From Spirochaetales bacterium UBA6872 (GTDB lineage: Bacteria; Spirochaetota; Spirochaetia; Sphaerochaetales; Sphaerochaetaceae): 20,084 nucleotides of DNA. The stretch lies in contig DKCO01000008.1 in NCBI GenBank assembly GCA_002452215.1, forward strand, positions 1-20,084, given 5' to 3'. The notes beneath the pieces are model-generated. The model worked only from the letters and a program-made list of their open reading frames with translations. It ran no database searches and had not been told where the DNA came from. The position numbers and the translations under genes are program-made. Shown here piece by piece: positions 1-6,979 of the stretch. Every line of letters starts with the position of its first letter. Position 1 is the stretch's first letter.

Positions 1-397
1 TGCGACTGAATAGTTACAAAAGGACTACTACGATATCCTAGAGAAGACACAATCTGGTAATATGGACATAACTGAATACCTCATATGGTTCTTTGCTATG
101 CTCAAGGAAGCTGTGGCAGCATCCGAAGAATCACTTAAGGCAACTCTTTCCAATGCGGCAGTCTGGGATAAGCTCAGGAATATTCCATTTAACGAAAGGG
201 AGGAGAAGATGCTTCGCCTTATCATTGATGACTTCTATGGAAAGCTTACAGCAGAGAAGTGGGCAAAAATCACAAAATGCTCCCATTCAACAGCCTTGAG
301 AGACATCACGGATCTCGTGGAAAAAGGTGTTCTTTTGAAAGAGAGCGGAAAGACAAAGAGTGCAACATATGCCATTGCTCCGCAATACAACCCTTAA
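1..397 (+). pseudogene. Fic-family protein, C-terminal part, apparently frameshifted and cut by the window start
   Basis: The frame open through 397 reads like the tail of a Fic (AMP-transferase) protein of the type with a C-terminal winged helix. It has the helix following the Fic core (YYDILEKTQSGNMDITEYL, about 29-85) and then a winged-helix segment (KWAKITKCSHSTALRDITDL, about 256-330). The catalytic HPFxxGNGR motif would lie upstream of the window. The frame cannot continue upstream because TAG stands at 11-13. The next frame reads R-L-N-S-Y-K at 3-20, which joins the conserved KDYYDILE segment if one A is added to the AAAA run at 18-21. The ATG at 62 lies inside a conserved helix and has no ribosome binding site, so I do not take it as a real start. 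Family assignment is fairly firm; the frameshift rests on only about 20 bases and could be a sequencing error. Confidence 0.6.
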
Positions 398-830
398 CAT
401 CCATTTCTGGCAATGGCTTATCAACTAGATTGGATTGGAAGACAATGTTACGACATTGAGAACTATAGGCGCATGGGTATGCTGTGTCCAGCAAACTGAT
501 ATATCAAGCATCTTGTAATTCAAAAATTTCGCAATGACCTGACAAAAGTGTGCAACTGACAGTTGTTTGACTTTCCTCTGTTATATTGCCTTGCGGTATT
601 GGAAAATACGCATTGACATATTTGAAAACATCCATGAAATTTACACCGTAATACATGGAAATGATGTTTAAAAAGTATGCAATGATATTTCATATCAGTT
701 GCGATATTTTGAAGTGCATTTTTGTTGCATAGATAATTACACTAAATTTACATCATATAGAAAATGGTTGATTCTGCCCATTTGGAATGTCAAAAACATG
801 AAATTCCCCCTATTTTTGAGAAATGGCAGT
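398..830. other. Non-coding stretch without a recognisable gene
   Basis: I see no open frame with a start signal or protein-like content on either strand. The one distinct element is a 13-bp palindrome, CAACTGACAGTTG at 553-565, with no gene next to it to regulate. The stretch may be decayed DNA behind the broken Fic gene. Confidence 0.5.
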
Positions 831-871
831 AAAACAAAAAAGCTAAGTCCTTAATTGTAAAAGACTTAGCT
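831..871 (-). terminator. Rho-independent terminator of tRNA-Asp
   Basis: Read on the minus strand, a perfect 9-bp stem (AGCTAAGTC/GACTTAGCT, plus-strand arms 841-849 and 863-871) with a 13-nt loop is followed by a T-rich tract (complement of 831-840). It starts a few bases past the 3' end of tRNA-Asp. Confidence 0.85.
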
Positions 872-875
872 TAGG

Positions 876-949
876 CGTGAGAGACGGGGCTCGAACCCGC
901 GATCTCCGGCGTGACAGGCCAGCGCGATAACCAGCTTCGCTACTCCCAC
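876..949 (-). tRNA. tRNA-Asp (anticodon GTC)
   Basis: The minus strand folds into a full cloverleaf. The acceptor stem GTGGGAG pairs with CTCTCAC (one G-T pair). The anticodon stem CTGGC/GCCGG closes a seven-base loop containing GTC, and the T arm has the usual TTCGAGC loop. The discriminator base is G, as expected for tRNA-Asp. CCA is not encoded; the next bases are CCT. The gene is a single-gene unit with its own promoter and terminator. Confidence 0.95.
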
Positions 950-959
950 GTGCTAGTAA

Positions 960-989
960 ACATTAGCAAAAAAAGACAAAAGTTGTCAA
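960..989 (-). promoter_or_regulatory. Promoter of tRNA-Asp
   Basis: On the minus strand, consensus TTGACA (984-989), an 18-bp spacer and TAATGT (960-965) place transcription start near 953, just before the tRNA. The DNA upstream (about 990-1060) is almost pure A/T with runs of seven, which resembles an UP element of a strong stable-RNA promoter. Confidence 0.8.
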
Positions 990-1177
990 CATATTCTTCA
1001 AAAAAATATTATAATTTTTTTATTTCTTTATTATTAAAAGAATTATTTGTGAAGAAAAAATAATTGATGATAGGCTTTGAATTAAGGAGTTCTTACAAAA
1101 TATGGCTATTATAGATTTATTGAGTAAAAACCTTCATAATGAATATGGTAAAAATTAAATATCTTTTGAATTAGCAG

Positions 1178-1207
1178 TTGACATGATGCATGGATTCTTG
1201 CTAGATT
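1178..1207 (+). promoter_or_regulatory. Promoter of tRNA-Phe
   Basis: TTGACA (1178-1183), an 18-bp spacer and TAGATT (1202-1207) put the start near 1214, 16 bases before the tRNA. The same -35 hexamer and spacing occur at tRNA-Asp. Confidence 0.75.
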
Positions 1208-1229
1208 CTTAACGTTGCTTAAATGCAAT

Positions 1230-1302
1230 GCCGTTTTAGCTCAGTTGGTAGAGCAAAGGACTGAAAATCCTTGTGTCCCTGGTTCGATTCCTGGAGACGG
1301 CA
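1230..1302 (+). tRNA. tRNA-Phe (anticodon GAA)
   Basis: The cloverleaf is complete. Acceptor GCCGTTT pairs with AGACGGC, the D arm contains AGCTCAGTTGGTAGAGC, and the anticodon stem AAGGA/TCCTT closes the loop CTGAAAA with anticodon GAA. The discriminator is A. The T stem (CCTGG on both sides of TTCGATT) has an unpaired U-U at its middle position, while the other four pairs are sound. CCA is not encoded; the next bases are GTA. Confidence 0.95.
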
Positions 1303-1316
1303 GTAGAACTAAAATT

Positions 1317-1348
1317 TAACTCCTTGTAATCCAGGGAGTTATTTTTTT
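1317..1348 (+). terminator. Rho-independent terminator of tRNA-Phe
   Basis: Stem TAACTCC (1317-1323) pairs with GGAGTTA (1335-1341), and seven T follow (1342-1348). It lies 14 bases past the tRNA 3' end. Confidence 0.85.
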
Positions 1349-1694
1349 AAGTGTACGGAGATTTTTAATCAATATATTTATTCATCTAGAAGGAACAAAT
1401 TGCTACATAAAAGCATGAGACCAGTGTCTTTGACTTTTTCGACTTTTGATTTTGGCAAGAAAGAAACTTCTTCACAAGTGGAAAAGCTATATAAAACAAG
1501 GATAATGAAGAACAACAAGATTGTCTTTGAACAGACATTTATGTAGCCGGAAGAAACAAAGATTTCAACTCTTGGTCTCGTAATGCTCTTCAAATGATTT
1601 TGAGCCAAGAAAATCAGTCAGTATCTGATTTTCAAGGATATTTGTAATAGTCCCTTTGTTTGAATAATGACTTTATAAAATTCATTTTTCATTA
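1349..1694. other. Non-coding stretch between tRNA-Phe and the ATPase gene
   Basis: No gene is supported here. A minus-strand frame at 1378-1608 would need a TTG start without a ribosome binding site and resembles no family I know. The only distinct structure is the inverted repeat at 1609-1633, listed separately. Confidence 0.5.
1609..1633. repeat. Perfect 9-bp inverted repeat upstream of the ATPase gene
   Basis: GAAAATCAG (1609-1617) and CTGATTTTC (1625-1633) are separated by seven bases. No T run follows on either strand, so it is not a standard terminator. It lies about 60 bp upstream of the -10 box of the ATPase gene and could be a protein-binding site; that is inference. Confidence 0.5.
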
Positions 1695-1716
1695 TATAAT
1701 GATTTTTAAAGAGGTG
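1695..1716 (+). promoter_or_regulatory. -10 box and ribosome binding site of the DUF4143 ATPase gene
   Basis: A perfect TATAAT at 1695-1700 is preceded at 17 bp by a weak TTTATA (1672-1677). AGAGGTG (1710-1716) stands at normal spacing before the ATG at 1722, which decides that start. Confidence 0.5.
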
Positions 1717-1721
1717 AAATC

Positions 1722-2906
1722 ATGAAAGAGTATGTAAAGCGCTACATTGATCTGGATAGGGTCCTCGAACGAAAATCGATATTTCTTATCGGTCCAAGAA
1801 TGTGTGGCAAATCGATGTTTGTTAAAAACGAGGTCAGAAAAACTGTGCTTTACTGGAATCTACTTTCCAATACTCTTTATTACCGGATTGTCCGTAATCC
1901 AGCCTTGTTGGAGGAGACATTGAATGCAGGGAATTTCGCCGAAGGGCTTATAGTCATAGATGAGATTCAACGAGCTCCGCAGCTCTTATATACGGTTCAC
2001 CAGTTTATTGAGGATTCGAACTTGGTGTTTCTGATGACAGGATCAAGTGTAAGAAAGCTTAAGAGTGGAGGGGTCAATCTTCTTGGGGGACGTGCACTTG
2101 AAAAGAAGATGCATCCACTTTGCTATCCTGAAATCAAGGGCAAGAGTGATTATACTCTTGAGCATATATTCCGAACTGGCTTATTGCCAGAAATGTATTT
2201 ATATCAAGAAGATGCCGATGAAGTTCTTGAGGCATATGAAGGCCTGTATCTTGAGACCGAGATCCAACTTGAGAATGAAGTCAATGATCTGCCAGGATTC
2301 ATAAACTTCCTGGAAAAGGCTGCACTGTCAAATGGACATCAGATCAACTTTAGTGCATTTGCTTCTGACGTTGGTGTGAGCCGTCAGGCAATAAAGACAT
2401 GGTACAAGATTCTTCTTGATACATTGATGGTCAATGAGATCAAACCATATGGTAAGACGAAGAAAAGGAAGGAGACATCATTTTCACGTTTCTACTTCTT
2501 CGACGTGGGAATCGCAAGAAGCCTTGCTCATATGACAGTTCCGACAGATACGATGAGTGAATATGGAATGTTCTTCGAGACATATATAGCAATGGAGCTT
2601 GTAGCATACATAGACTATACAGGAATCCATAATACGGATCTTACTTATTATCGTACCAGCGATGGAAAGAGAGAGGTTGATTTCATTGTTGGAGATGAGG
2701 TTGCAATCGATGTAAAGAGTGCAAAATCTGTTACGGACAGGCATCTTGCGAATTTGAGGGAGCTCAAGGAAGAAGGCATCTTTTCCAAATATATTGTTGT
2801 ATCAAGGGAAGAAAGTCCAAGAATGCTTGATGATGGTATTCTCATACTTCCATGGAAAGATTTCCTTGAGAGACTCTGGAATGGAGATATTATTACAAAA
2901 CAATGA
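1722..2906 (+). CDS. AAA-family ATPase with DUF4143/PD-(D/E)XK-type C-terminal domain
   Basis: The 394-residue protein belongs to the common 'ATP-binding protein, AAA_14/DUF4143' family. Walker A is GPRMCGKS at residues 24-31 and Walker B LIVIDE at 76-81. A sensor-like strand, VFLMTGSS, lies at about 102-109. A helix-turn-helix-like segment (GVSRQAIKTWYKIL) follows at about 222-235. The DUF4143 end has the nuclease-like signature E318-V-D320 ... D330-V-K332, as in PD-(D/E)XK folds. Length is normal for the family and the frame is intact. Cellular role is not established for this family; members are abundant and variable in gut and oral anaerobes and are often treated as accessory genes. No partner gene adjoins it. 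The start is fixed by the ribosome binding site at 1710. Confidence 0.88.
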   Translation: MKEYVKRYIDLDRVLERKSIFLIGPRMCGKSMFVKNEVRKTVLYWNLLSNTLYYRIVRNPALLEETLNAGNFAEGLIVIDEIQRAPQLLYTVHQFIEDSNLVFLMTGSSVRKLKSGGVNLLGGRALEKKMHPLCYPEIKGKSDYTLEHIFRTGLLPEMYLYQEDADEVLEAYEGLYLETEIQLENEVNDLPGFINFLEKAALSNGHQINFSAFASDVGVSRQAIKTWYKILLDTLMVNEIKPYGKTKKRKETSFSRFYFFDVGIARSLAHMTVPTDTMSEYGMFFETYIAMELVAYIDYTGIHNTDLTYYRTSDGKREVDFIVGDEVAIDVKSAKSVTDRHLANLRELKEEGIFSKYIVVSREESPRMLDDGILILPWKDFLERLWNGDIITKQ

Positions 2907-3212
2907 TACTTTGAACTATTAACCGATGAACAGGATAGTAAGCATAGAAAATTGATATCGTTCATGCGACATCAGAATTAGTGAGAGTTGTTTCTTCTGG
3001 AGTGTGTAGAAAATTATCGCAACCATCGAGCAACGATATCGAAAAGAACATTCAGCTCTTGCAATTAGAAAGCATTACTAAACACTCAAAAGGTCTCAAA
3101 TGAACGGAGGATCTTGAATTATTTGGAATCATGTTACAAATTCCGAATCCAACAAAATTCGATACTGAGTCAAAAATCTAGTTTCATATGCTCTATGTGA
3201 TTTTCCTAGTCC
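2907..3212. other. Non-coding stretch, perhaps holding a decayed gene
   Basis: No intact gene is present. One plus-strand frame around 3008-3070 reads like protein (K-I-I-A-T-I-E-Q-R-Y-R-K-E-H-S-A) but is broken by stops at about 3072 and 3114, and I cannot assign it. No terminator is evident after the ATPase gene. Confidence 0.4.
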
Positions 3213-3241
3213 TTGCAATTGATTTGTTCTAGGCCTAGAAT
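3213..3241 (+). promoter_or_regulatory. Promoter of the panE-dprA-like pair
   Basis: TTGCAA (3213-3218), exactly 17 bp, then TAGAAT (3236-3241). The -10 ends seven bases before the ATG at 3249, so the predicted transcript would begin at or one base before the start codon. No Shine-Dalgarno sequence could be transcribed. Confidence 0.55.
3227..3240. promoter_or_regulatory. 14-bp perfect palindrome over the -10 box, operator candidate
   Basis: TTCTAGGCCTAGAA is self-complementary over all 14 bases and covers most of the TAGAAT -10 hexamer. A dimeric repressor bound here would block the promoter. Function is inferred from position only. Confidence 0.4.
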
Positions 3242-3248
3242 CTCGGAT

Positions 3249-4154
3249 ATGGATGTAAAGATAATAGGAGCCGGAGCTGTTGGCATGACTGTAGCCTACA
3301 GGCTAAAAGATAATTCTGATATTGCATTTATAGTTGATAAAGAGAGGAAAAACAGATATTCAAGAGGGTTGGTCTATAATGGCTCTGTGCTTGATGTGGA
3401 GCTCGTTGAACCACCGGAAGCAAAAAGACAAGCTGATTTGATCATCGTAGCTGTCAAGAATTTCCAACTTGATTGCGCAATGAGCGAAATGGAACCATTT
3501 GTAGGAGAGAATACTACTATACTTCCTCTTCTAAATGGGATAGATGCAGAGAGGGAGCTTTCAAGAAAGTTCGGGAAAGAAAAGGTCCTATATGGATTTA
3601 TCACAGACCTTTCTGCCAACCACTGTGGAGAAAGCACCAATTGTTTTTCAGATGGGGGAACGATTGTATTTGGAGAGTATGACAATTCAATAACAGATCG
3701 CGTGAGAAGAATCTCGACATTGTTTGAAAAATGCAATCAAAGATATGTTGTTCCGGATGATATTCTGCATGAGAAATGGTGGAAGTTCATGCTAAACACT
3801 TGTTTTAATACACTGTCGGCAACCCTGGTTGCTGATTATGCATCGATTTCAGGCAATGATTATTTCATAAGATGCGTTAGAGTAGTGGCAAAAGAGGTTC
3901 AGGCTGTTGCACTAGCAGAGGGCGTTGTTCTTACCATAGATGACATAGAAAGTATGATCTCTAGGGTTCAAAAACTCAAAGACCATGGCCAGACTTCGAT
4001 GTTGCAAGATTTGCTTGCCCATAGGAATACAGAAAATAGCTATTTTGCTGGAGCAATATCAAGACTTGGGAAAAAGCATGCGATTGCAACACCTATTTGC
4101 GATTTTATACAGATTCTGCTAGAGGCTAAGAGATATGTGTATAACGCCCAATAG
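3249..4154 (+). CDS. panE: Ketopantoate reductase-family protein (PanE/ApbA)
   Basis: Members of this family reduce 2-dehydropantoate to pantoate with NADPH in pantothenate/CoA synthesis, although many paralogues act on other 2-oxo acids. The 301-residue protein starts with the Rossmann loop GAGAVG (residues 7-12). K70 in VAVKNFQ and N96 in LLNGID match conserved family positions. The segment with K179 and N183/N187 (K-F-M-L-N-T-C-F-N-T-L-S-A) corresponds to the catalytic-lysine helix. The SMLQDL and RLGKKHAIATP segments of the C-terminal domain are also present. I chose the ATG at 3249 because the Rossmann strand begins there; an upstream in-frame TTG at 3213 lies within the -35 box. The 3' end overlaps the next gene by 20 bases. 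No panB, panC or panD lies nearby, so pantoate as substrate is likely but unproven. Confidence 0.82.
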   Translation: MDVKIIGAGAVGMTVAYRLKDNSDIAFIVDKERKNRYSRGLVYNGSVLDVELVEPPEAKRQADLIIVAVKNFQLDCAMSEMEPFVGENTTILPLLNGIDAERELSRKFGKEKVLYGFITDLSANHCGESTNCFSDGGTIVFGEYDNSITDRVRRISTLFEKCNQRYVVPDDILHEKWWKFMLNTCFNTLSATLVADYASISGNDYFIRCVRVVAKEVQAVALAEGVVLTIDDIESMISRVQKLKDHGQTSMLQDLLAHRNTENSYFAGAISRLGKKHAIATPICDFIQILLEAKRYVYNAQ

Positions 4155-5055
4155 CGAAGAAGCAAAGTGCTTCGAAGCACTGGCGGTGCTTGTCGGAGAT
4201 GCAAGAAAAGCGTTCGAATTGATGAAAGATTTGAATGTTGACGGGAGTTCTTCATTGCCGTTTTATGGCAATGCGATATATGCTTCAATCGGGAAAAGAA
4301 CAGACGACGTTACGCTTGCATACAAGAGTGTTTCAGATGCATTTGACTCAGAGAGGATTGATTATTCTATAATCTCGTACACAAGTCATCTTTTCCCATA
4401 CAATAGATCTGATGAACCTGTCTATTATCTATATGCAGCGGGAAATAAAGAGCTTTTATCAAAAGAGAAAGTCACATGTCTTGGTTCTCCGATGCCATCG
4501 CTTCAAGGTAAGAATGATATGGCAAAGGCCGTCGAGGCTATAATTGCGATGGATGCGGCCGTTGTTGCACCGCTTGATAATGGGCTTGGATCTTTCGCCC
4601 TTTCTTTGGCATTGAAAGAAGGAGGTGCTGCAATAGCTGTGCTGTCGACTCCACTCTCGAAATGCAATAACCATAATCTTTTGGATTTGATGGGGCAGCT
4701 ATATGAAAAGGGGCTTCTTGTATCTCAATTTGCACCATCTGTAAAAACACAAAAATGGCATGTTGTATTGAGAAATAGATTCCTTTCTGGCATCTCGAAT
4801 TCGGTGTACTTAGCAGAGGATAAGGACGGAGGTCCTTCTTGGGCTGTTTTTGATCTTGCAATGGAGCTTGGTGCAAAAACGATGCTCTCAAAAGCTATTG
4901 TCGAGAATCCCAATTTAAAATGGCCAAGAGATAGAATGCAAAAGGGTTCTTTGGTAGAGAAGAATCCATCAGATATAAGAAAATTGATTGACAAAAGATC
5001 GAGTAGAGTGAAAAGTAGCATGCTTGATGACTTAATACCTGATCTATTTTCTTGA
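4135..5055 (+). CDS. Divergent DprA/Smf-family DNA-processing protein
   Basis: DprA proteins bind single-stranded DNA and load RecA during transformation or recombination. This 306-residue protein keeps the family layout: a leading region, the FPYNRSDEPVYYLYAAGN strand-turn (residues 87-104; typical proteins have YP..L...PP..L...G), a Rossmann entry (CLGSPMPSLQG, 115-125), AIAVLSTPL (167-174), the EKGLLVSQFAP segment (191-201), and the hallmark RNRFLSGISNSV (213-224) leading to YLAE. The usual SGxAxGID motif is replaced by A-P-L-D-N-G-L-G-S (145-153), so it is a divergent member and may have lost part of the binding surface. The ATG overlaps the end of panE by 20 bases with GAGG about 8 bases upstream, which suggests coupled translation. 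No competence genes adjoin it. Confidence 0.7.
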   Translation: MCITPNSEEAKCFEALAVLVGDARKAFELMKDLNVDGSSSLPFYGNAIYASIGKRTDDVTLAYKSVSDAFDSERIDYSIISYTSHLFPYNRSDEPVYYLYAAGNKELLSKEKVTCLGSPMPSLQGKNDMAKAVEAIIAMDAAVVAPLDNGLGSFALSLALKEGGAAIAVLSTPLSKCNNHNLLDLMGQLYEKGLLVSQFAPSVKTQKWHVVLRNRFLSGISNSVYLAEDKDGGPSWAVFDLAMELGAKTMLSKAIVENPNLKWPRDRMQKGSLVEKNPSDIRKLIDKRSSRVKSSMLDDLIPDLFS

Positions 5056-5080
5056 CCTGAAGATGGCTATTAACTAGGAT
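5052..5080 (+). promoter_or_regulatory. Candidate promoter of alaS
   Basis: TTGACC (5052-5057, overlapping the stop codon of the DprA-like gene), a 17-bp spacer and TAGGAT (5075-5080) predict a leader of about 50 bases before alaS. The ribosome binding site AAGGA (5123-5127) is eight bases from the ATG. Confidence 0.5.
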
Positions 5081-5135
5081 ATACAGAGAAAAACAACTAT
5101 CTATATTTTGGAAATGTTTAATAAGGATATATAGA

Positions 5136-6929
5136 ATGAAGAAAATCACAGCCAATGAACTTAGAAAGCTCTATATCGATTTTTTCGTCTCGAAAGGACA
5201 TAAGCAGATATCAGGGGCATCATTGATTCCAGAAAACGATCCAACTGTTCTCTTCACTACAGCTGGAATGCATCCTCTAGTGCCATACATTCTCGGAGCT
5301 GAGCACCCAGCAGGAAAGAGGTTGACAGACTACCAGAAGTGCATCAGAACTGGCGACATTGACTCTGTCGGCGACCCTCATCACCTTACTATGTTTGAGA
5401 TGCTTGGAAACTGGTCATTGGGTGACTATTTCAAGAAAGAAATGATTGGATATTCGTATGAGTTCTTGACTAAAGTTTTGGAAATACCTGTTGAAAAGCT
5501 ATCTGTAACAGTATTTGCAGGAGATGCGGAAGTACCAAGGGATGAAGAGGCTGCGGCTCGATGGGCAGAACTCGGAATTGCAAAAGATCATATCTACTTT
5601 ATGCCTAGAGAGGACAACTGGTGGGGACCTGCGGGTGAAACAGGACCTTGTGGACCGGACTCTGAGATGTTCTATGATACAGGTCGTGAAGCATGTGGAC
5701 CAGATTGTAAACCGGGATGTAAATGTGGCAAGTACTTTGAGATATGGAATGATGTCTTCATGGGCTACATAAAGGAAAAAGATGGCACATATCATGAGAT
5801 GAAGAGAAAATGCATCGATACAGGAATGGGAATTGAAAGAACTGTTGCTGTTTTGCAAGGTAAGAAGTCTGTATATGAAACTGAGGTCTTCCAGCCAATA
5901 ATCCATGCTATCGAAAAGCTTTGCGGAAAGAAATATGGAGAGGATGAGAATGTCGACATCTCCATAAGAATCATTTCCGACCATATCAGGACATCGGTAT
6001 TTATCCTTGGCGACCAGCATGCGATTGCGCCATCGAACGTCGGACAAGGTTATATCTTGAGAAGGCTTATCAGAAGAGCTGTGCGACACGGAAAGAAGCT
6101 TGGAATAGAGGGCGATTTTCTCTCTGGCCTTGCAGAGGTTGTACTCCAACTCTATGGAGAGCCGTATCCAGAGCTTATTGAACATAAGGATTTCATTCAT
6201 GAAGAACTTGTAAAAGAGGAAGAAAAGTTCTCGCAAACCCTTACCAAAGGCGAGAAGGAGTTTGAGAAGATGCTTCCGAATCTCATGAAAGGAAACTCAA
6301 GAGTAATAGGTGGCAGAATTGCATTCAAGCTTTATGATACATATGGTTTCCCAATTGAGCTTACAAAAGAGCTTGCTGCAGAACATGGCTTCTCTGTAGA
6401 TGAGAAAGGCTTCCAGGATGCATTCAAGAAGCATCAAGAGCTTTCAAGAGCTGGAGCAGAGCAGCAATTCAAGGGAGGCTTGGCAGACCATAGTGAGCTG
6501 ACTACAGCGCTTCATACAGCAACGCATTTGTTGCATGCAGCATTGAGCCAAGTGCTTGGTGGATATGTAAAACAGCTTGGTTCTAATATCACAGCAGAGC
6601 GTCTAAGATTTGATTTCAATCACGACAAGCCTCTTTCTAAAGATGAGATCAAAGAAGTTGAGGATCTTGTAAATGAGCAAATCAAGAGGGACTTACCAGT
6701 TGTGAAGGAGACAATGTCGCTTGAAAAGGCCAAAGAGCTGGGAGCTGCAGCTCAGTTTGATTCTAAGTATGGCGAGAATGTCACAGTATATACAATCGGG
6801 GATTTCTCGAAGGAAGTTTGTGGAGGTCCTCATGTAACACATACAGGTGATATGGGGCACTTTAAGATAGTCAAGGAACAATCATCATCTGCAGGTGTAA
6901 GGCGAATCAAAGCTGTACTTGAGAAATAA
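5136..6929 (+). CDS. alaS: Alanyl-tRNA synthetase, short spirochaete type without C-Ala domain
   Basis: The enzyme charges tRNA-Ala with alanine in the cytoplasm. The class II catalytic domain is complete (LFTTAGMHPLVPY near residue 40, FEMLGNWSLGDYF near 90, GMGIERTV near 231). The tRNA-recognition helices contain GQGYILRRLIRRAVRHGKKL. The editing domain keeps its zinc ligands, H460/H464 in HTATHLLH and C562/H566 in CGGPH. At 597 residues it ends right after the editing domain, whereas most bacterial enzymes run to about 870 with a C-Ala domain; the same shortening is known in Treponema and Borrelia. A cysteine cluster (C187, C191, C195, C197) before the EIWNDVFM motif looks like an extra metal site. 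The gene has a good ribosome binding site and ends at a hairpin terminator. Confidence 0.97.
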   Translation: MKKITANELRKLYIDFFVSKGHKQISGASLIPENDPTVLFTTAGMHPLVPYILGAEHPAGKRLTDYQKCIRTGDIDSVGDPHHLTMFEMLGNWSLGDYFKKEMIGYSYEFLTKVLEIPVEKLSVTVFAGDAEVPRDEEAAARWAELGIAKDHIYFMPREDNWWGPAGETGPCGPDSEMFYDTGREACGPDCKPGCKCGKYFEIWNDVFMGYIKEKDGTYHEMKRKCIDTGMGIERTVAVLQGKKSVYETEVFQPIIHAIEKLCGKKYGEDENVDISIRIISDHIRTSVFILGDQHAIAPSNVGQGYILRRLIRRAVRHGKKLGIEGDFLSGLAEVVLQLYGEPYPELIEHKDFIHEELVKEEEKFSQTLTKGEKEFEKMLPNLMKGNSRVIGGRIAFKLYDTYGFPIELTKELAAEHGFSVDEKGFQDAFKKHQELSRAGAEQQFKGGLADHSELTTALHTATHLLHAALSQVLGGYVKQLGSNITAERLRFDFNHDKPLSKDEIKEVEDLVNEQIKRDLPVVKETMSLEKAKELGAAAQFDSKYGENVTVYTIGDFSKEVCGGPHVTHTGDMGHFKIVKEQSSSAGVRRIKAVLEK

Positions 6930-6936
6930 AATAAGA

Positions 6937-6961
6937 GAAAGCAGGGTTTGTCCCTGCTTTC
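6937..6961. terminator. Hairpin terminator shared by convergent alaS and rlmN
   Basis: A perfect 10-bp stem (GAAAGCAGGG/CCCTGCTTTC) encloses a five-base loop. Pyrimidine-rich DNA follows on the plus strand (TTTCTTGCTT) and a T-rich tract (TCTTATTTTATTTC) on the minus strand, so it can serve both genes. Confidence 0.75.
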
Positions 6962-6979
6962 TTGCTTAGCAATAGAAAA

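Noticed and set aside
553..565. Palindrome CAACTGACAGTTG as an operator
   Set aside because: No gene start or promoter is adjacent: TTGACT follows at 567, but no -10 lies at 16-18 bp.
1102..1158. 18-codon plus-strand frame preceded by AAGGAG
   Set aside because: The spacing to the ATG is long (12 bases), the peptide is very short, and the DNA after it is the tRNA-Phe promoter. It faintly resembles the N-terminus of DUF1016 nucleases, but 18 residues are too few to support that.
1378..1608. Minus-strand 76-residue frame with a hydrophobic segment
   Set aside because: It needs a TTG start, has no ribosome binding site or promoter, and resembles no family; the region also holds an inverted repeat immediately upstream.
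1230..3200. Integrative element inserted at tRNA-Phe
   Set aside because: No integrase is present and no repeat of the tRNA 3' end was noticed downstream; the tRNA keeps its own terminator right behind it.
5499..6236. Minus-strand frame of 245 residues
   Set aside because: It is the shadow of alaS.
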